From the NCBI RefSeq assembly GCF_024679095.1, contig NC_066516.1, forward strand, positions 24,471,718 through 24,535,717: a DNA stretch of 64,000 nt. The letters are read 5' to 3'. A program made the translations under genes and the position numbers. How positions within the stretch are numbered: the stretch's first letter is position 1; each line of letters starts with the position of its first letter. A model generated the notes under the pieces. The model saw only the letters and a program-made list of their open reading frames with translations. It made no database searches and was not told the origin of the DNA. Shown one piece after another: positions 49,236 to 60,807 of this stretch. The stretch comes from Eriocheir sinensis. Taxonomy: Eukaryota; Arthropoda; Malacostraca; Decapoda; Varunidae.

Positions 49236-49689
49236 CCTCTGTTGTAAAGAAAGGATGTGGGAGGGAGTGGTCACGGTCGAGGAGCCACGCCGCCAGTGAC
49301 CCTTGCCAGCACGCCAACACTGCCTCGGGACGGGTGGTGTGGCTGCTGTTGCGGCTGACTCACCACGGAGATAATAATAAGTGAAATGGAACAACGCATA
49401 TAAGGCGGTGCGCGCGGGGGGCGTTGTGGTGGATGCGTGAATGCGAGGCGCCCGAACCAGTACTCGCCCGGAACATAAGTGGGCTGAGGGCACGGAGGGC
49501 GTGTGTGGGGACAGGTTTACGGTACTTACGTTACATACAAGGAGAGGAAAGTTAATGTACACCGCACGAGGGAGATGGATACCCAAACACTCCACACCTT
49601 TTCAGCCAAGTCGTATACTCATTTGCACCTCGTCGGGTGAAAATAAACTGATACAGCGCGATGGTGTGTGCGTTGGGTCCACTTTTTCC

Positions 49690-49690
<1 letters not shown>

Positions 49691-49751
<61 letters not shown>
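49691..49751. repeat. (GT)n microsatellite
   Basis: GT tract of about 61 bp. Unique sequence on either side (49236-49690 and 49752-50138) holds no recognised gene. Confidence 0.96.
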
Positions 49752-49753
<2 letters not shown>

Positions 49754-50134
49754 ATGCACCTGCACCTGCACCTGTTTATTAAAATTGCGCGCACGAAAGC
49801 CACAGTTAAGTTGAGCCGGGTAGATGGAAACCTCCCACGCTGGTGACACAAGCCAACTAAGCTCTCTCGAACGTCACATGAGTCTGTAACATTCCAACAT
49901 TCGGGGGACGGTTTTAATTATTATAGTCTATTAGCAAAAATATACCCGACACTGAGGAGCTGTTCACGGCAATACTTTCAACGCCAAGACCGTGCGCGAT
50001 CTGAAGTTACTGGACGTAGGATCTCTCTTGATGGTCTTGTTTGTCGTCTGCTGCTCAGGGAGGAAGACAGTGACAGCGGGGAGGGCGAGGGGGAGGAAAA
50101 CAACACAGAAGGAAAGAACACAGAAAAACAACAC

Positions 50135-50138
<4 letters not shown>

Positions 50139-50191
<53 letters not shown>
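50139..50191. repeat. (GA)n microsatellite
   Basis: GA tract of about 53 bp. A GT tract of about 39 bp follows at 50324-50362. Confidence 0.96.
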
Positions 50192-50197
<6 letters not shown>

Positions 50198-50320
50198 ATT
50201 AATTTTCAAGTGTTGACAAAATTACAGGGAGAGTTTACTTTCCAGATTTTTACTGCCGATCTTTCGTGTACGCTGTTAGGGGACGGGGGAAGGGGGGAGA
50301 GCCGGGGGAAGAGAGACGAG

Positions 50321-50365
<45 letters not shown>

Positions 50366-50387
50366 ATAGTAAAGGAACAGCTCACCC

Positions 50388-50675
50388 CTCAATAGTTAGT
50401 GCTAAAACTCTATTAATATACCAAGACAACCCTTCTGTTACCTCGCACGTTAATGAGTCTTTTCCGATGCTAGCAATCACCATATTTCATCTTTTTCCCC
50501 TTTTTACATCGATATCCTGCGTCTCTTACCTCCTCCTCAATAGTAAGTGTCAATAATTCCGCTAATATACCTAGACAACCTTTCTGTTACATCGCACCTT
50601 TATGAGTCACTTCCGAAGCTGCTCTTTTTCCCTCTCATCAAGTTCCTGTGTCCCTTACCTCCTCCTTCACTTGCT
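50388..50675. repeat. Tandem duplication, 148-bp unit, diverged
   Basis: CTCAATAG[TT/TA]AGTG begins units at 50388 and 50536. Both continue with CTAATATACC-like, GACAACC-TTCTGTTAC and TATGAGTC-like blocks in the same order. Both lack coding capacity. Confidence 0.85.
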
Positions 50676-51339
50676 TTCCACTTCCGAGACCCAGTGATAC
50701 CAAGCTGACCTCACCTGCCAGCACGACACACCCAGGAGACAAAAGCTCGCTGCTGTATAGTTAGCGCCCGTTACGATCATCGTCCCTCGTCCCGCAACAT
50801 GCCCCGACTCAGCCCCTGGAGAGACCGGGAGACAGTCCACGCCTCCTCCTCCACACGAGCCCCGCCGCTGCTCTCCCTTCGTCTTCCACATTCCAGAGTT
50901 GCTCATCCGCATCCCGCCGCTCTATTATAATAACAAACACTCAAGTCTTTTCATGGGCATGCGTTTGGCTTCGTTCAAATAGAGTTTTCATCTTATATTT
51001 TTAGTGTGTGTGTGTGTGTATGTGTGTGTGTGTGTGTTATCTATCCATCTACCTTTCTTTCTATTTTATTTTTTTCTTTCTTTCCTTTCTTCCTTCTTTT
51101 TTTTCTTCTTTCTTTCATTCTGTTTGCCTGCCTGTCTCTCTGTCTGTCTTACCCTCTCGCGTCACCCACTCCTCACAACTCTGATCCGTCTATTTTTTCT
51201 TCTTTTTGTCTGCCTGTGTGCGCCTCTGTCTATATGTTTGCATGCTCACCTGTCTTCCTCTCTTTGTCTGTCTTCCTTTCTCCCTCACCCTCTTCCTAAC
51301 ACTGGTTCGTCTCGCCCCCTCCTTCTCGTCATCCTCCAG

Positions 51340-51361
51340 GCCAGGACTCCAGGCGGTGTGG
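51340..51361 (+). CDS. Candidate 22-nt internal exon (exon 2)
   Basis: A branch-point-like CCTAAC at 51295-51300 and a long C/T tract lead to CCTCCAG, with the AG at 51338-51339. After 22 nt comes the donor TGG/GTGAGC. Entered in phase 2 from exon 1A or 1B, the joining codon is AGG (Arg) and the exon reads PGLQAVW, leaving in phase 0. That matches the acceptor at 52331. If the donor is skipped, the same frame reads ten more codons to a TAA at 51392-51394, giving an alternative end. Another frame from this acceptor stays open to 51606, and a minus-strand frame also crosses it, so the call depends on the phase agreement rather than on coding signal alone. 51006-51335 upstream is pyrimidine-rich. 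Confidence 0.32.
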
Positions 51362-52330
51362 GTGAGCTTAGTCCCCGCGACGGTGTTCTCGTAAAGCACG
51401 CAAACGCCTTCCGGGGCCGCAGGAGGAAGTGCAGGGGCTGTCTGAGTAATTTCGAGGAAAGGCGAGATCAGGGGACAAATGAGAAAAAGAGGGTGTTGAT
51501 GCAAAGTGTTTGGTCCGATATTAATATTATTCGCCATTTTGAACGTAATAACTGCGAGCGACTGCATCTGACTCGTGAAGCACAGCGAAGTAAGACAACA
51601 AACTAGGGGTAAAAGAGGAAAGAAATAGGATCATCATGTAGAGATTTTGTCCTGTTACTTATTTTTCCATTTAATATTAACAAGTGCAGTGAACCGTAAT
51701 GAAGTCATGATTCGGCACCGGCAGCATCAGCCTCCTGGAGGAAGTGACCTGCTATGCGTCGTGACCCTCAGGTGGCCCCGAGCCCCGAGCCCTCTAGTCG
51801 CCTGGCAGGTGAGGCGTTGACTGGCAGCTGCGCCTGCATTTGTAGTGACAGCGAGGCGGGAAAAAAATGTTGGAGACGCAGGTGGAATTAAATAGTGAAA
51901 AAACTCCTTATTGTCATTCATTGTAGTAGCTACTACCTCATACAGCCTGCAAGTAAAGATGATGATGATGGTTGTGATGATGATAGTGATGAAAATTATA
52001 TTGTTATTACTATTAACAATGCAGTGTATTAGTAGCAGCAGAAAAAGCAGCAACAGCAGTAGCGTCGTCGTCGTCGTCGTAATAGTAGTAGTAGTAATAG
52101 TAATAGTATACATATAGTCGTAGAGGTGGTAGTAGTAGTGGCAGTATCAGCAACAGAAGTAGTAGCATCGTCTTCACGCAGCAGCTCAAGTCGCCCCCGT
52201 TGCCATCGCAGCAAACATTCACATCCTTCCCCACCGGAGCTGCAATTGCTCCCCCCCCTTCACCCCCTCCACCCCCCCCCACCCCCCCGCAATTATAGAC
52301 TGGAGGTGGATCGGGTGACTCTCTCTTCAG

Positions 52331-52480
52331 ATATATGTGGCAACTAACGATCCAAAACTACTTGATGAGGCGGTAGATTCTGCTTTGCGTGGCCTCGTGA
52401 ACCCCGTCGAACCAGCGCCATTAAGAGCAGACCCGCCAGGGCTCACAGGGATCAAAACTCAGCTGAAAAGAAAATCATAA
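52331..52480 (+). CDS. Candidate terminal coding exon (exon 3)
   Basis: The acceptor GACTCTCTCTTCAG ends at 52330. From there phase 0 is open for 49 codons to TAA at 52478-52480. The frame is closed by a TGA just upstream of the acceptor, so the open part starts almost exactly at the splice site. The peptide starts IYVATNDPKLLDEAVDSALR, is acidic-amphipathic, then Pro-rich, and ends in a basic Lys/Arg tail. No known domain is recognised. Joined to exons 1A and 2 the product would be about 102 residues; joined to 1B and 2, about 67. Codon third positions are not as GC-biased as in 1A or 1B, so this could be chance. Intron 2 would be 969 bp. An ATG-started frame at 52480-52680 overlaps the stop and may be 3' UTR. 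Confidence 0.32.
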   Translation: MYVATNDPKLLDEAVDSALRGLVNPVEPAPLRADPPGLTGIKTQLKRKS

Positions 52481-53458
52481 TGATACCAGGCTCTCAAACG
52501 CATGCAAACCATCGACAGCGTAGTCTAATTATCTTTCCTGGTAATTACGCTAATGACATTCTGGAGGAGGCGCGCCCTGACGGAGGTGTGATGAGGAGAG
52601 CACGGATTCGCGATTACTTCCACAGATCAGTTGATACGAGTACTTTCTCCTCGGATGGGTTACTTTTTTCTTATGCATAACCCTGTTTGGTACAGTCGAT
52701 CAAAAATGTCAATCTTGGGTGAAGAATATTGAGGTTTTAAATGGCACGCGCGGCCAAAAGTGCGTCCCCACCTTTTTCGATTGACAGTAACATTCCATGC
52801 TTCGATTTGCATGCCGTCGTGTAGGATCCCTATTGACTATATGATCGGAAAGAAAAACAGTACTAAAAGTTTCCGTGGGACCACAGGGCGGGTCCGACCT
52901 TCGGTGACGCTATAACCAGATATCATAAAGCTGATGGGGAGCTGAACAGGAAAAGAAAAGGGTCATGCTATCATTCTGTTTTGTTCAAGATAAACATAAC
53001 TAAGAGGTGGTGTTGTTTGTCGTTTGAAAAGTCTCTTCGTAATTCAGGGGCAGCGATGAGTCCACGAGAGCCGTCAATTACTATGTGACTGTGGATCCAT
53101 ACATTCCCTCGGGTCGCAAGACAATGCTGATGTTCTCCCGTTCTTGCAGTGATTTCCCAGCTTTGCAGTGTTGTAAGGGAGGGAGTTAAGCAAGACCTTG
53201 ACACGCATGCCATCTGAAGGTAATTGTCTTGACGCCTATTGTTCGTGGTCGTAGAGAGCAGCAGCAGCAACCAATACTACAGCTGGCGGTGTTGTTGATT
53301 TTGTTGTCAGTATTTGTGCAGTTGTTATTGGCACTCTTAAAGTTTGACGAGACATCTTGTGAGGCTATGTTTTGAATAGTTGGAGGTAAAGTAACTTTGA
53401 TTTGAGAGCACTGAGGAATGCGGCGCTTCCTCAACCCCCCCCACCACCACCACCACCA

Positions 53459-53490
<32 letters not shown>

Positions 53491-53880
53491 CCTAACGGCT
53501 TTTAAGGATGGAGAGCTTGGCGCTATGATAATATATATGGAAAAAATGTGGAAAATATATATATTCCCGAGTAATGCTGTGAATTGTAGGTCTCGGTCCA
53601 CTGAATTCAAAGTAACGATGCCTTATTTATTTTCTGAATTGTTTGGCTTTTCGCACAAACCTTTTCTTACCCTAATGGAGCTGAACTCTGGGTCACGTGT
53701 AGCGAATGTTTGGGTATATTGTACCATATTTTTATCATCACATGCAATTCTGGTACGATCAAGTCAGCATCCTAAACCGGTTCTGCCATGAGAAGACCAG
53801 ACCGTAGAAAAATGTGCGTTTAGTCGTTAAATGTTTAAGCTTAACAAGGCTGTGGCGGCTGGGAGACTAAGGACGCGGCT
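52481..53880 (+). other. Possible 3' untranslated region, no other gene recognised
   Basis: Mostly unique, with a short CA tract near 53459-53488 and some AT-rich patches. No second gene is supported. Confidence 0.35.
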
Positions 53881-53886
53881 CGATAA

Positions 53887-53897
53887 AATAAAATAAA
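53887..53897 (+). terminator. Candidate polyadenylation signal (two overlapping AATAAA)
   Basis: The sequence AAAATAAAATAAAAGC contains AATAAA twice. It lies about 1.4 kb after the candidate terminal exon stop. A G/T-rich patch follows at about 53920-53960. It fits a 3' end for that transcript but is common in AT-rich DNA. Confidence 0.25.
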
Positions 53898-54175
53898 AGC
53901 ATTACGAAAGAGTCACGGTCCAGTGAAGATACAGGTCGGGAGTGGAGGCTGCGTGCATAATATACCATCCTCACACGCTCTTGTCAGGGGCTGGTTTGCC
54001 TTCCCAAGAGAGGTATGTATATTATAGACTCATACTCACTGGTAGAACACAAAATACTTCTCCTTACCTCGTTCATTCACTTCAGAAAATTAGGAAGCAT
54101 CAAGACGGCGCTGAATTCATGGGTTACACTGTCCGGGAATAAAGATAGCTGGTAGTATACAGAATAAACTGCGTG

Positions 54176-54432
54176 GCCGCGGTGCTCATCTCCGTATCAT
54201 TGGTCCTTGAGCCCATGAAGGGTGAGGATCCATTATCCCGGGCACAGAGCAAGTACAACATCCGGGTTACCACAGTTTACCTTCCCCAGGTTTCCCCAGG
54301 TACTCTTTTATCTACGAGCCCGAAAGACAGGATGAACAGCTGTGTGTGCTGCTCACTGACTGCCCAGGCTGGGATTTGAACTCAGATCCGCAGATTCGCA
54401 GTCAGGCGTGCCAACCACTTCACCACGGAGGC
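54176..54432 (-). mobile_element. tRNA-derived SINE, copy 1
   Basis: On the minus strand the head starts GCCTCCGTGGTGAAGTGGTT, with an A-box-like TGGTGAAGTGG. It continues to a B-box-like GAGTTCAAATCC (about 54371-54382). The tRNA-unrelated body follows, sharing with copy 2 the blocks GGTAAACTGTGGTAACC and ACGGAGATGAGCACCGC (minus-strand sense). These are pol III internal promoter boxes in a retroposon body. The head is not a functional tRNA, because the acceptor stem has no 3' partner. Confidence 0.85.
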
Positions 54433-54593
54433 GGGAAGTCCAGGAATACCACTGCCAGAAATATATGAAATTCAAAGCCGTTAGTTTCCAGAACATCTAC
54501 CCAGCCATCTATCTCGAAGCCTCCTCTGCCTCTCAGTGTTCTAGCATGTAGTGTTGCCAGTCTCGTTGTTCATCACCACCTCCTAGTCGTCCC

Positions 54594-54594
<1 letters not shown>

Positions 54595-54658
<64 letters not shown>
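54595..54658. repeat. (GT)n microsatellite
   Basis: GT tract of about 64 bp, 160 bp from the head of SINE copy 1. C-rich sequence at 54735-54860 follows. Confidence 0.96.
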
Positions 54659-54660
<2 letters not shown>

Positions 54661-55014
54661 TCGAGGGGGGGATGGTGACTGGAAAGGAAGAAACGCAACC
54701 TAAGGACGCACACTGACTTTTACTGCCTTACTTTACCTTCCTCCCTCCCTCACCCCCCCGCCATCCCTCACACTCCCCCCTCCCCTCCCTCACCCCCCTC
54801 CCTTCCCTCACACTCTCCCCCTCCTCCCTCACCCCCCCCCCTCCCCTCCCTCACACTTCGCCCCGCATAAAGAAAAAAAAGTATAACGGAAGAATCCACT
54901 CTTGGCCAATTGCAGGAAAAGATTCGCTCGTTCCTTGCGTCTTTTGTCTCTTTATTGTCAGTAACCCGAGTGTTCTCACGTTCATTGCCCCCCTCCCCCA
55001 ATCCCCATGCCCCT

Positions 55015-55015
<1 letters not shown>

Positions 55016-55103
<88 letters not shown>
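55016..55103. repeat. (CA)n microsatellite
   Basis: CA tract of about 88 bp. Confidence 0.97.
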
Positions 55104-55105
<2 letters not shown>

Positions 55106-55407
55106 CCGCCGTCACCTTTGCTGTTTTGGTTGCTCGTGCCTGGAGGAGGAAATTGAGGAAAGCGTGACCCTGATAAGTAATTCCTCGATCGACGTCGTGA
55201 CCTTCCCTTCCCTTCCCCTTCCTCCCTTCCCCTTCCTCCCTTCTTCCCTCTCTTCCTCCTCTGTGACCCATCGTGACCTCCCTCCCCTGCTGACCTATTT
55301 TTCAGCCTTTCCTGCGTGCGTTCCCTTAATTCCTTCCCTTCCTCCCTTCCCGCAAAAGACCTTCCTATTGTGTTGATTATTTTCCGGACCCATGGAATTA
55401 ACCAACG

Positions 55408-55521
<114 letters not shown>

Positions 55522-55754
55522 GGACAAATACAGAGAAAGAGAGAGAGAGGGAAAGTTTGGCTTGGCATCGCAATTACATTAAGCCCAGTCGGTCTCCTGC
55601 AGTCGCCGTAAGAGCCAACCCGACGAATTAGTGGAATGGCCGGTGGGAGCAAGGCGGTCGTGGGAGTGGATCCGCCGAGTGAATGTGGCAGAGGTGGAGG
55701 AATGGCTCGCTTGAGGCTGGAGGATGCTTGAAGCTGCAGGGGAGGGAGCCACTG

Positions 55755-56137
<383 letters not shown>

Positions 56138-56556
56138 CGGTATCCTGTGTAGTGTTCCTAGAAGGCTTTCACGTATCTGCTTCATTCCTCCTATTGCAGC
56201 TTAAAGTGTGGGAGCTGAAACCGGTCCTATAGATAGATAGATTGATAAATAGATAAAAAGATGATAGGTGGATAAAAGGTTGCTCTTATTTTCCTCCTCT
56301 GTGAACGTTAATTTGTTGGTTATCGATTCAATTATGGTGCATGAATTTAATTAGCATCTTTATTGAATCGCCTTTGTGTTTCCTTTGTGCTGGTTTGGTT
56401 CGTTTTTTTTAATTCAATTGTTCACTGTGTGTTCCCGCAATATGTATTTGTTCTCATGCCACGGCATTGTTGTGGTGTAGAGTGTTCTTATACTATTAAC
56501 TCAGCTGCATGGGCCCTTAATCAATGACTTAAGCGCACTCAAGACTTAACTAACTT

Positions 56557-56586
56557 AACCTAAACTAACCTAACCTAACCTAACCG
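56557..56586. repeat. Interstitial telomere-like repeat (CCTAA)n
   Basis: About four perfect and two imperfect CCTAA units, equal to TTAGG on the minus strand, the ancestral arthropod telomere repeat. It lies 55 bp from the tail end of SINE copy 2. Confidence 0.85.
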
Positions 56587-56640
56587 CATTTTAGTAAAGT
56601 AAAGGTTAAGTTGAGAGCATACGGTAAAGCTGCGCGTTGC

Positions 56641-56876
56641 GGCGGTGCTCATCTCCGTCTCGTTGGCCCACGGACATGGTGACATCCAGGTTATTTAAAT
56701 CACAGTTGGTTACCACAGTTTACCTTACCCAGGTTTCCCCAGGTACCCATTTATCAACCATCCCGAAACGAAGGATGAATAGCTGGGTGGTCTGCTCGCC
56801 GACTACCCAGGCCAGGATTCGAACCCATGCCCGCAGATTTCGTAGTTAGGGACGCTAACCACTACACCGCGGAGCC
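56641..56876 (-). mobile_element. tRNA-derived SINE, copy 2
   Basis: On the minus strand the head begins GGCTCCGCGGTGTAGTGGTT. It holds an A-box-like GGTGTAGTGG at about 56859-56868 and a consensus B box GGTTCGAATCC at 56815-56825. The body continues with AGCTATTCATCCTTCGTTTC and GGGGAAACCTGGGTAAGGTA. It is better preserved than copy 1. Confidence 0.88.
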
Positions 56877-56986
56877 GCATTTTTAACCCGCTTTAAATGC
56901 CAAGCAGAAACTATAGTGTCGCTTTCTCGGCTGCCTCGTCGTTTATATATTGTCTTCGTCTTCGTCGTTCAGTAATTAGTCTGCCA

Positions 56987-56990
<4 letters not shown>

Positions 56991-57036
<46 letters not shown>

Positions 57037-57350
57037 ATGCCCGGGTGGCCACAGTTAAGGTAGAGAGAGGGGCAGAGACAGGCAGAGAGAGAGGCAGAGA
57101 CAGAGGTAGAGAGAGAGGCAGAGACAGGCAGAGAGAGAGGCAGAGAGAGAGAGGCAGAGACAGAGGTAGAGAGAGAGGCAGAGAGAGGCAGAGACAGGCA
57201 GAAACAGAGGCAGAGAGAGAGGCAGAGACAGAGGTAGAGAGAGAGGCAGAGACAGAGGTAGAGAGAGAGGCAGAGACAGAGGTAGAGAGAGAGGCAGAGA
57301 CAGGTAGAGAGAGAGACAGAGACAGGCAGAGACAGAGGCAGAGAGAGTTA
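56991..57350. repeat. (GT)n tract and GGCAGAGA-type minisatellite
   Basis: A GT tract at 56991-57034 is followed at 57060-57348 by head-to-tail variants of GAGAGGCAGAGACAG. There are higher-order units of about 24-40 bp that include a GAGGTAGAGA variant. Confidence 0.92.
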
Positions 57351-57589
57351 AATAAGATTTGTGGTCGCGGCAGAATGGGAGAAGTCTAGTTTAATCAGAG
57401 CCTTTCGCGCAGGACAGCGGATATATTTGGGTCGCTTCGGGCAGGACTGAGCCTTGACTGAATGTGTTCTCGGGGGAGTGCGGCGAGGCAGGAGTCCGGG
57501 GTTGGAAAGAGAGACAAGGAGGGCGTCTCACCCCTGACTGGCGCCTCCTGGGGGAAATCTGATAATGGCTGACTTATTTATACAACATC

Positions 57590-57905
57590 ATCCCGTAACC
57601 CCTGCCCTGCCATGCCCCTTACCACCATGTATATCCCTTCCACCCCCCCTTGTCTCCAGCCCCCTGCCCCACCAACACCCCGTAACCCCTGCCCTGCCCT
57701 GCCATGCTCCTTACCACCATGCCTATCTCTTCCACACACCCCTTGTCTCCAGCCCTCTGCCCCACCAACACCCCGTAACCCCTGCCCTGCCCTGCCATGC
57801 CCCTTACCACCATGCCTATCCCTTCCACACACTCCTTGTCTCCAGCCCTCTGCCCCACCAACACCCCGTTACCCCTGCCCTGCCCTGCCCTGGCCCTTCC
57901 ACCAT
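57590..57905. repeat. Minisatellite, about 86-94-bp unit, 3.5 copies
   Basis: Units start CCCGTAACCCCTGCCCTGCC at about 57592, 57678 and 57772, and a variant near 57865. Each carries TTACCACCATG and TTGTCTCCAGCCC blocks. A further diverged unit lies at about 58360-58435, beyond the MITE copy at 57964-58240. Confidence 0.9.
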
Positions 57906-57963
57906 GTTTGTCCCTTTCCCCCGCCGTCTCCAATCCTCTCGGCCAACATTTTGTCAGCCAAGC

Positions 57964-58240
57964 ACACACATTTAGCAAGGCTTTCCTAGAAGGGGTAGTA
58001 TTTTAACCCTCGTGGCAGTTTGACAAGGCTTCTGTACCATGAACCTGAAAAAACACACTCATGAGAACGCATTTAACTTCATTTTAGCCTTTAGGAATAA
58101 TTAATGTGGGAGTCTGAAGCGTCTAAATGTATGAATGAACCTAAAAAAAAAAACACTCATGAGAATGCATTTAACCTCATTTTAGCCTTTAGGAATAATT
58201 AATGTGGGAGTCTGAAGCGTCTATAAGTATCGATCTCAGT
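57964..58240 (-). mobile_element. Short inverted-repeat element, copy 5, with internal duplication
   Basis: On the minus strand it matches the MITE-like family. A segment of about 90 bp is present twice in tandem (about 58040-58124 and 58134-58222), nearly identical and separated by a run of A. This makes the copy longer than the others. It lies within the flanks of a minisatellite whose units occur on both sides. Confidence 0.78.
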
Positions 58241-58720
58241 CCCACCAACACCTCTGCCCTGGAAAAGAAAGGGAAAAGAGGAAACAGGAAAAGAAATGGA
58301 AGAAGAAAGAAAGAAAGAGAAAGAAAGGTCACAGCTACACTATCATGAGTTGTATATCAGTTCCTGCCCCTATCCACCATGCCTGCCCCTTGCCCCGCTG
58401 CCTCCAGTTCTCTGTCCCACCAACACTCTTCTACTATCCCCCCTGCCGCTGCCCTGCCTCTCTATGTTTGTCTCCTCCTTCACCGTCCCCAGCTTTCCCC
58501 AGCCGTCTGCACCCCCTAACAATCCATTTTTATTTCATCCACTCCCACTCCCTTACCCGCCATTCGTTCCCCTGTTCCTCCCCTCCCTTCGTTCACATTC
58601 CGTCTCCTTAATAAGATTTCGCGATTGTTGGAATGGATGTTTTGGTCGACAGCAATCACTCTTCCGTTGTATTGGCGCTCCGGTAATTCGTCGTCTCTCG
58701 TTGGTTCGTATACACCCTTG

Positions 58721-58727
<7 letters not shown>

Positions 58728-58799
<72 letters not shown>
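58728..58799. repeat. (CA)n microsatellite
   Basis: CA tract of about 72 bp. Confidence 0.97.
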
Positions 58800-59187
58800 C
58801 GATTTTATTTAACTTCCATTCTCTTTTTGTTGGAGCGGCGTTTTGCTGTTTTTTTTTTTTGTCATTTGTTTAGTTGGATCCTTGACCGACTCCCTTCCAA
58901 TAAAAAAAAAAGTGTTCCCATCGACCCTTGTATTGTGTTCACGCCAAGAGAACTTTATTTTTTTTATTTGCGTCACGACCAGAACATCACTTGGGTTTGG
59001 CATATTCCATCACGATTCGCTTGGTTGGTCGTGACGTTCGGCGCATAGATCAGCGTGCACGGCCGAGGCGTGTGTCTGGGGACACAATGGGGCCCGGTGG
59101 CACAGGTGACTCAGGACTTTGAAAGTTTCCGGAAAAACCTGCCGTAAACACGTTGTGATGGACACCTGGGAACCGGGTGGGTGGGTG

Positions 59188-59245
<58 letters not shown>

Positions 59246-59360
59246 CAAGGACAGGGAGACAGACAAGCTCATACAATACATACAAAACGTTCGATATATA
59301 CAAGCATGAGCTAATTGAATGTGATGTGCATGTTTATGTTGCCTAGTCATAGGGAAAGCC

Positions 59361-59409
<49 letters not shown>

Positions 59410-59528
59410 GCAAGAGGTTCCTGTATTGCGTCACCTTAATGCAGCGTCCCCGAGCACGTTTTGCTGCGCCTCTTCCTTTCTGACGCGCCTCCGGTAGGTA
59501 AGCAATGAAGAAATGCCCCCCATCCCCC

Positions 59529-59585
<57 letters not shown>

Positions 59586-60525
59586 CCCTCATCACTGTAC
59601 ACCTTTTTCATCACTTTTGTATTTATTATTGTCATCGTAAGTTCTAGTACGTTATGTTTAGTCTATTAGGAGGTGCTCCAAGTATATACGTGTTAATCGT
59701 TTACCCGGAAGTGGGTGTTCGGCGCCAAGTGGGTATATGTGGACATATACTTGTGATTCGGTAGACGTGTACGTTGGGGCGGGGGAGAGGGGGGGGCATG
59801 TTGAGAAAGAAAATGGGAGAGAGTGTAAGGTGAGTCCCCAAGGCTGAGACATGTTGGTGGGAGCGTGAACCTGACTGGCACCTTTGTAAGATCGCGGTGA
59901 AATGTGCCGTTAAGCTTTTCCGCAACAATTGCTGGGAATTTACAGTTACATTCACTTGTACCACTGCGCAAAATGACTTACACTCATGTTAGTCTGGAGT
60001 GCAACGCGGCCTGTGCGTTTTGCTGGGCCGCGCTGGACACTGAGGAAGGAAGTGTTCGAGCAGGTGTGGCGGGGTTCGGACACACCTGAAAGTCTGCAGT
60101 GTCAAAAACCATTGGCTCCAGATCACAACACTTTCGGTGACGAGGGAGGAACATCGACTTCTGGAAGCTGTGTAAACATTTGATGGTGCTTCGAGTGGCG
60201 TGTGTGTGTGAGACAGCGAGCAGTGACGTCGCAAGCTTTGGTTACGAGTGCTGACGGCAGACCGAGACTTGGCTGAGCGATGCGTGGCACAGGAAAACAA
60301 GTGATCCAAAACAAAGCGAGAACGTCCCCTTCACCACGAACCTTCCCTCCCGCTGGCAATGTTGGCTTTCCGAATCGTTGTTGTGTGTGACTCTTTGATA
60401 CAGTAATATGGTGACAAGTTATTTGATGATTATAAAAGAGAAACACCCAGAAGATCGTGTGCCTAACTTGCGTCTATGTGTTTTGTTTCTGTGGAAAAAA
60501 GTATAATAACATGGACTTGAAAAGG
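58800..60525. other. Mixed sequence with microsatellites, no gene recognised
   Basis: GA at 59191-59241, CA at about 59362-59405 and GT at 59531-59584. An ATG at 59798 followed after 32 nt by AAG/GTGAGT resembles a short first exon in phase 2, but it lies in G-rich unremarkable DNA and downstream of the other candidate exons. Nothing else is gene-like. Confidence 0.45.
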
Positions 60526-60533
60526 TATATAAG
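60526..60533 (+). promoter_or_regulatory. TATA-like box upstream of the Ser/Arg-rich protein gene
   Basis: TATATAAG is a good match to a TATA box and lies 275 bp before the ATG at 60808. Initiation about 30 bp downstream would give an unspliced leader of about 250 nt. No initiator consensus is evident at that place. A chance match is possible. Confidence 0.25.
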
Positions 60534-60807
60534 AGACTTGGTGGAACTGACGTAACGTAAACTTTCTTAGATTCGAGGTTACTCTTTAAGGCCACCTCTG
60601 CAGCCAGTCTGGTAGGCCTACAAGACTGAAAATTAGTATAGTTCTAGTGCCTAGGCCATCATGAGTACACACCCCTTAGCGACTCCAAGGACCACGGAAA
60701 CACAGTGAGACGTGGCTCGCCGAAAAAGATAAAAGAAAACCCGGAGGAAATACTGCTCATCACACCTGACACCTTGAAATACAAACAAAGCAACTCACAA
60801 ATACCAA

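Noticed and set aside
48789..49595. 268-codon Ser/Thr/Pro-rich minus-strand frame
   Set aside because: It runs across a three-unit tandem repeat and GC-rich DNA, has no domain, no splice signals and a low-complexity composition.
51340..51606. Plus-strand frame of about 88 codons from the exon 2 acceptor, and a protein-like minus-strand frame over the same bases
   Set aside because: Both look partly coding, but they conflict with each other and with the 22-nt exon that fits the phases of exons 1A, 1B and 3. Kept only as alternatives.
54360..54432. tRNA gene
   Set aside because: The tRNA-like head has no closing acceptor stem and continues into a body shared with the copy at 56641-56876, so it is a SINE.
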